From: an uncultured Cellvibrionales bacterium
Lineage (GTDB): Bacteria; Pseudomonadota; Gammaproteobacteria; Pseudomonadales; Porticoccaceae
Assembly: GCA_913062605.1 (NCBI GenBank)
Contig: CAJXWQ010000006.1
Location: 1 to 64,000, forward strand
DNA length: 64,000 nucleotides
Direction: 5' to 3'
Under the pieces are notes generated by a model, which had not been told where the DNA came from, made no database searches, and saw nothing but the letters and a program-made list of their open reading frames with translations. The number at the start of each line of letters is the position of its first letter. Position 1 is the first letter of the stretch. Position numbers and translations under genes: made by a program. This document shows positions 63,654 through 64,000 of this stretch, piece after piece.

Positions 63654-63797
63654 TTCATTTTAGTTGAGCGTTTACCAGTAAGGCAGTGTCATGAGGTCGA
63701 GGTTATAAGGTAAGAGTGTTTTTAGTTGCATTAAGATTTTCTCGGCGAAATTCTCTGGTTTTGCTAGACTCTCCTGCGTATTTGCAGGAGTCCTCCC

Positions 63798-64000
63798 TTG
63801 GTAGACATTCACAGTAATGATAACCCTGAAATGGCATTGGACAGCTGGTTGGCTGACCCTGCTGGGGCCGGTAGTGTCTTGGCAGTGGAGTATAGCTACA
63901 GTCAGTACTACCTTCCGGGAGCACCATTAATAAGGCTTTTGGCTGTTTATTCCCGGACGAATGGCCAAGTCTTGTTTACGGTAGCGGAGGCTGATTCGTC
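63798..64000 (+). CDS. Partial gene running off the right edge
   Basis: An open frame from TTG 63798 (AGGAG seven bases upstream) to the window end without a stop, about 67 codons. It starts MVDIHSNDNPEMALDSWLAD and continues through VLAVEYSYSQYYLPGAP. I do not recognise it. A hairpin (CTCCTGC and GCAGGAG, 6-nt loop) overlaps the ribosome-binding site, so translation could be controlled by its folding. ATG 63831 is an alternative start but has no ribosome-binding site. Confidence 0.5.
   Translation, partial: MVDIHSNDNPEMALDSWLADPAGAGSVLAVEYSYSQYYLPGAPLIRLLAVYSRTNGQVLFTVAEADS

Overview
The window looks like a chromosome segment of a marine-type gammaproteobacterium of moderate GC. The evidence is gene content: LpxH, AcnB, CmoM, TrhO, TrhP, MiaE, RsmE, a fused FadB with FadA, an intracellular PHB depolymerase, DUF1415, and a Pro-Arg-His tRNA cluster. 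A Cellvibrionales/Spongiibacterales-like affiliation is my inference from this mix and was not tested.

Region 1 (about 1-23.5 kb) is an accessory catabolic island. It carries a transporter, a thiolase-like/DUF35 pair, an Old Yellow Enzyme, an AcoR-type sigma-54 activator, a PcaF-like thiolase and an ETF pair. These are followed by a secreted DUF1329 protein, a three-subunit acetone-carboxylase-type enzyme (alpha, gamma, beta), an ACS-like CoA ligase, a class III CoA-transferase, an acyl-CoA dehydrogenase, an SDR and a crotonase. A strong -24/-12 (sigma-54) promoter lies 240 bp upstream of the DUF1329 gene. The genes read as a route in which a ketone is carboxylated to a beta-keto acid, activated with CoA and cleaved by thiolase, with further beta-oxidation-like steps feeding electrons to the dedicated ETF. 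The carboxylase operon contains a 293-bp tandem duplication that has created a chimeric small ORF.

Region 2 (about 23.45-30.2 kb) is a scar zone. It has an IS3-family left-end fragment abutting a hairpin-rich element that resembles the 3' end of IS200/IS605-type TnpB elements. Beyond a GST gene, rsmE and tRNA-Arg(CCU), a block with a glycosyltransferase, a radical SAM/SPASM protein and a tRNA-Leu(UAA) 3' fragment appears to split a two-domain DUF1508 gene. The glycosyltransferase and radical SAM genes themselves look like halves of one gene separated by a 34-bp tandem duplication.

Region 3 (30.2-64 kb) is mostly core genome. Three genes of one tRNA wobble-uridine pathway lie close together (cmoM, trhP, trhO), and another tRNA hydroxylase, miaE, is nearby. 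Other genes are phaZ, acnB, a YafJ-like amidotransferase, a fused PyrD-PyrK protein, lpxH (with an apparent loss of metal ligand Asp8), ppiB, glnS, cysS, a GlpD-like oxidase with a glycerophosphodiesterase, folD, three tRNAs, a DEAD-box helicase, MOSC, DUF1415 and YkgJ proteins, and fadBA. A partial gene runs off the right edge. No rRNA, CRISPR array, intact transposase or integrase was seen.
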